Origin: DYJE01 sp964637565
GTDB lineage: Bacteria; Desulfobacterota; Desulfobacteria; Desulfobacterales; Desulfolunaceae
NCBI GenBank assembly: GCA_964637565.1
Contig: CAZWTY010000066.1
Span: 1 to 25,037, forward strand
Length of the DNA stretch: 25,037 nt
Reading direction: 5' to 3'
The notes under the pieces were generated by a model, which saw nothing but the letters and a program-made list of their open reading frames with translations, did no database searches and had not been told where the DNA came from. The translations under genes and the position numbers were made by a program. Below are positions 22,517 through 25,037 of this stretch, piece by piece; position 1 is the stretch's first letter, and each line of letters opens with the position of its first letter.

Positions 22517-24697
22517 TCAGACAACAGGAAGGAGGGATAACCCTCTCAAACCACGCTGTTTACCGGCTCCGACCTTAGCAGTCTCGTATCCAAGTTCTTT
22601 CAGCCGTAAGTTCAGTTTCTTTTTTGTCACCGTATGCTCACCGTTTTTGGAGCACCATTCTGAAAAAGCAGAATACAGATCGGAACTGGTGACCGTGAAC
22701 TCAGTTCCTTTTTCACAGCAATCATCCACGAATTGAGCGATGACATCCATTTCACCTCGATAAACTTCGGTAGCCTTTTTAACCGATGGAGGTACTCCCA
22801 GGCCATCGTTGTTCCAGATACGGCATCCTTCAATTGCCCAAGCCAGGATACCTTCTGATTCAGTACACAGCTTTTCCAGCATTTGAGAATCACGTTCATT
22901 TTCTGATATAGTCACCTCGAATGGAATCAGGCGGATACGCCGCCAAATAGCATGGTCAGTGCCCTTGATGACGGGCTTGTAATTGGTGCCAAGAAAAAGC
23001 TTATGCGTGGGCTTAAAATCGAAAAATTCCTGGTGCAGAAACCTTGCTGAAAGAGTGTCCCCTCCAGTCATCTGTTTGATGAGGTTCTCTGCCAGTTGCT
23101 GTTCTGCTTCAGCCTCTGACGCTGTAACAAAACGAGCCCCTTTCAGCCTTGCCACATCGTTGGGGATGGCACCTTTACCTTTTATTAAGAGTGTTTCCGT
23201 AGGGGTCTGCATGGCATAAGCATCCAGGATATGACTTATAGACTGTAAAAACGTTGATTTGCCGTTGGCTCCATGTCCGTAAAGGATGAACAGGCATTGC
23301 TCAGTGGTTAATCCTGTAATGGCGTAACCGATAGCCCTCTGCATGAATGCTATCAGTTCCTGATCATCAGCAAGAATACGTTTCAAGAAATCATCCCATA
23401 AGGTGTGTGCCGCATCTGGGATATAATTTATCGGGGTTACTTTGGTGATAAAATCATTGCGCTTGTGTTCTCTAAGTTTTCCTGTTTTAAGATCCACGGT
23501 GCCGTTCTGACAGTTCAGAAGCATGGGGTCTTTGTCCAGCTCGTCTGTGCTGATGGGGACTTCACTTTCAGCAAGGCTGATCATTGCGTTGATAGAGCGA
23601 CTTGATTCGGAATTCATAGCATGTTTCGCAATATCCCGCCTCTCTGATGAATCGGATACAGCTTCAGCTTCCTTATATATGGATCTGACCACATCTTTCG
23701 CACGTTTTTTAATGGAATCGGTTTTATCCATAGCCCAGCGGGTTCCGTCCCAGATCATCCAGCATTTCCAGGTGTGACAATAGCGGATATCCTTGCCGTG
23801 ATAAAAAACCAGACGTTCGGCGTTACCCAGATCCGTGAGCTTGAATACTGGCGTTGTCGTTTTCGACATTGGTTCAATCATGGGTTTATTTGTATCGGTA
23901 ACTTTTTGTAAAACAGACTGTCTGTAATCGTCTCGTCCCCATTTTTCCCGGTATAATTCTGATTTTCGGAACAAACGGTCTATCTTTTCAACATCATTAT
24001 TTGTGTAGAAGGCAAGCATTTTACACAGAGCCAAATCCGCCTCGCTGTGAGATGGGTAGCCAGAAATATCCCCTTCCCAAAGAGAACGGAACTTATCTCC
24101 GTTCATGGCTTTCAAAGCTTTTTGAATTATAATTTCATCCTCCGAGAGACCATGACCATTCAAGCTAAATTGATCTGCCAGAAACTCTGTTATGACCTTT
24201 TGTTTTTCGGAGATTGTCAACATACAATCTTCAACCGTGTTTCCCGTAAATGTGAAGAATCGTCCCTGGTCATAAATTTCGATGTCTCCTTTTTTATGTC
24301 CTTGTCCGTGCAATTTTCCTTTTACAATTATATGAACGCCTTTACCTGAAGGGCTATATTCGGTGTAGCTTCCAAATTGCCTGATGATGTCCTCAGCTTC
24401 CTGTGAGAATGATTTCGTCTCTGGATCGTAACAGTTATCGACGTCAATTCCGACAAAGGGATCGGACATAGAAAATACGAACCCGACGCCATGTAATTTA
24501 TCTTTGTCCAGTCTTTGAAGGGCTTCATCGAACGAACCCCAAGTTGTTGAATCGTTTGATTTAGCATAAAGTCCTGTTCTGGGATTTATTGGGTGTTTGC
24601 TGAATTTCCCATTCCCTTTGGGCACGCTTTTCCAGCCGACCCAGTGCGCTATTTTTTTGAGCTCAGATGGTATCTTGTTTAATTGCAAATTTGACAT
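22517..24697 (-). CDS. PrimPol-like/D5-type primase-helicase
   Basis: A 726-residue replication protein. The N-terminal ~160 residues look like a primase-polymerase domain: metal ligands Asp85 and Asp87 in FVGIDVDNC, SPSGKGVHI (115-123) with His122, and YDQGRFFTFTG (142-152). The middle (~300-440) matches the D5 N-terminal region. A superfamily-3 helicase follows, with Walker A GHGANGKST (474-482), RFVTASEAE as the likely Walker B strand (522-530) and sensor FLGTNYKP (568-575). The C-terminal winged-helix-like part ends GLRGLSLLPVV. Such proteins prime and unwind DNA for P4-like phages and integrated plasmids. GGAGGA lies about 10 nt upstream. The repeats beyond its 3' end may be its binding sites. 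Confidence 0.9.
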   Translation of the reverse strand: MSNLQLNKIPSELKKIAHWVGWKSVPKGNGKFSKHPINPRTGLYAKSNDSTTWGSFDEALQRLDKDKLHGVGFVFSMSDPFVGIDVDNCYDPETKSFSQEAEDIIRQFGSYTEYSPSGKGVHIIVKGKLHGQGHKKGDIEIYDQGRFFTFTGNTVEDCMLTISEKQKVITEFLADQFSLNGHGLSEDEIIIQKALKAMNGDKFRSLWEGDISGYPSHSEADLALCKMLAFYTNNDVEKIDRLFRKSELYREKWGRDDYRQSVLQKVTDTNKPMIEPMSKTTTPVFKLTDLGNAERLVFYHGKDIRYCHTWKCWMIWDGTRWAMDKTDSIKKRAKDVVRSIYKEAEAVSDSSERRDIAKHAMNSESSRSINAMISLAESEVPISTDELDKDPMLLNCQNGTVDLKTGKLREHKRNDFITKVTPINYIPDAAHTLWDDFLKRILADDQELIAFMQRAIGYAITGLTTEQCLFILYGHGANGKSTFLQSISHILDAYAMQTPTETLLIKGKGAIPNDVARLKGARFVTASEAEAEQQLAENLIKQMTGGDTLSARFLHQEFFDFKPTHKLFLGTNYKPVIKGTDHAIWRRIRLIPFEVTISENERDSQMLEKLCTESEGILAWAIEGCRIWNNDGLGVPPSVKKATEVYRGEMDVIAQFVDDCCEKGTEFTVTSSDLYSAFSEWCSKNGEHTVTKKKLNLRLKELGYETAKVGAGKQRGLRGLSLLPVV

Positions 24698-24729
24698 ATT
24701 TCATATGTCCTCCAATCTTAAATTTTAAT

Positions 24730-24754
24730 TGCGGGGCCTGTTATAAGACCCCGG
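24730..24754 (-). other. GC-rich hairpin before the primase gene
   Basis: A short GGGG / CCCC stem in AT-rich DNA between the 57-residue gene and the primase gene. On the minus strand it reads GGGGTCTTA...GGCCCC, similar to the hairpin at 17775-17797, and is followed by AATTAAAATTTAAG. Partial termination or RNA processing are both possible. Confidence 0.4.
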
Positions 24755-24767
24755 TTTATGGTTAATC

Positions 24768-24941
24768 TTACTTCTGAACATCTATTTTGTCTGTGATGGC
24801 AAGTTGAAGCTTGAATAGATTGTAAGCCAACAAGCCCATTACACAACGTTCGAAACGTTCGTCATAAATCTCACATCTTGATTTGATACATTCCCCGTCG
24901 ATAAACGGACACATTTTGGTTTTAGATACTTGTTTACGCAT
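24768..24941 (-). CDS. Small four-cysteine protein (57 aa)
   Basis: A 57-residue protein starting MRKQVSKTKMCPF. Four cysteines (11, 18, 23, 33) are spaced C-x6-C-x4-C-x9-C and probably bind zinc or an Fe-S cluster. An amphipathic C-terminal helix follows (LLAYNLFKLQLAI). A strong ribosome site AAGGAGG lies about 10 nt upstream. The start codon overlaps the stop of the preceding frame by 8 nt (ATGCGTAA), which implies coupled translation. I do not recognise a family; its place before the primase suggests a role in replication or its control, as inference only. Confidence 0.7.
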   Translation of the reverse strand: MRKQVSKTKMCPFIDGECIKSRCEIYDERFERCVMGLLAYNLFKLQLAITDKIDVQK

Positions 24942-25037
24942 GATGATTTCCTCCTTGATAATCCACCCCTGTGGTTTTTTGGGCTGCCATTGAAAGCGTG
25001 TATCCCTGTTCCAGATACTTTTTGATGTTTGAAATGA
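24934..25037 (-). CDS. C-terminal end of an unidentified protein (partial)
   Basis: An open frame of 33 codons enters from the right edge and ends in TAA at 24934-24936, overlapping the next start codon. The visible part includes IKKYLEQGYTLSMAAQKTTG and ends GGNHHA. Composition looks protein-like and the overlap with a well-supported gene helps the call, but no family can be named from so little. Confidence 0.5.
   Translation of the reverse strand, partial: ISNIKKYLEQGYTLSMAAQKTTGVDYQGGNHHA

Larger units (their letters stand above)
15972..25037 (-). mobile_element. Integrative element (left part) next to tRNA-Arg
   Basis: Everything from the tRNA 5' end to the right edge appears to be one integrated element, at least 9 kb. 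It holds a tyrosine recombinase next to the tRNA, an excisionase-like HTH protein, a ParB-methyltransferase, a sigma54-type activator and a PrimPol/D5 replication protein, all on the minus strand. The DNA is AT-richer than the host side. No capsid, tail or conjugation gene is seen in this part, which fits a satellite or P4-type element, but the right end is missing so this remains open. Confidence 0.85.

Noticed and set aside
15972..25037. CRISPR array or toxin-antitoxin pair in the element
   Set aside because: No regularly spaced repeat-spacer pattern, and the small genes show no known toxin or antitoxin signature.

Overview
The left 15.9 kb is GC-rich chromosomal DNA (one 60-base line counted by hand at 3301 is about 63% G+C). 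From about 15,972 to the right edge the DNA is AT-richer and patchy (hand-counted lines: 23% at 20581, 27% at 21121, 53% at 23101). The gene content suggests an anaerobic Gram-negative bacterium of the sulfate-reducer type (Desulfobacterota): a DUF3786 protein with a cysteine-rich head, a DsrE-like protein, an exported caspase-like protein, a PAS hybrid kinase and a DUF475/TerC-like membrane protein. This placement is inference; no rRNA or marker gene is present to settle it.

Host region (1-15,896). On the minus strand nth is followed by sppA and a HAD hydrolase; sppA and the HAD gene are 10 nt apart. On the plus strand serC overlaps ung, which seems to start at a TTG inside serC, and a short-chain dehydrogenase follows. 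On the minus strand come ppnP, an exported caspase-fold protein with two tandem ~180-residue C-terminal repeats, a HIT protein and a 53-residue gene ending at a strong terminator. A DsrE-like gene (-) diverges from an FAH-family gene (+). The rest of the minus strand holds an alpha/beta hydrolase, the DUF3786 protein, a membrane hybrid histidine kinase, the DUF475 protein and tRNA-Arg(CCT) with an encoded CCA.

Integrated element (about 15,972 to beyond 25,037; right end not in the window). All genes are on the minus strand. From the tRNA outwards they are a tyrosine recombinase, an 80-residue protein with a Cys-rich tail, an AlpA/excisionase-like HTH protein, a ParB-domain/DNA methyltransferase fusion, a sigma54-dependent activator with an unusual N-terminus, a 465-bp non-coding region with phased repeats, a PrimPol/D5-type primase-helicase, a 57-residue four-Cys protein and the C-terminal end of one more reading frame.

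The element looks like a P4/satellite-type integrative element with an uncommon control layer. Each control point has its own sequence: paired TTGTGCCC-N4/5-TGTGCCC sites around the recombination genes; a 17-bp palindrome in front of the excisionase-like gene; TGTCGC sites at 11-bp phasing upstream of a sigma54-like -24 box before the ParB-methyltransferase; a ~36-bp palindrome before the activator gene; and GGKACGCAT-type repeats at 10 and 20 bp phasing beside the primase, a plausible replication origin. My working hypothesis is that the activator and sigma54 switch on the methyltransferase, and perhaps excision, under a signal sensed by the activator's unknown N-terminal region. The repeats and domains are visible in the sequence; the regulatory wiring is inference.
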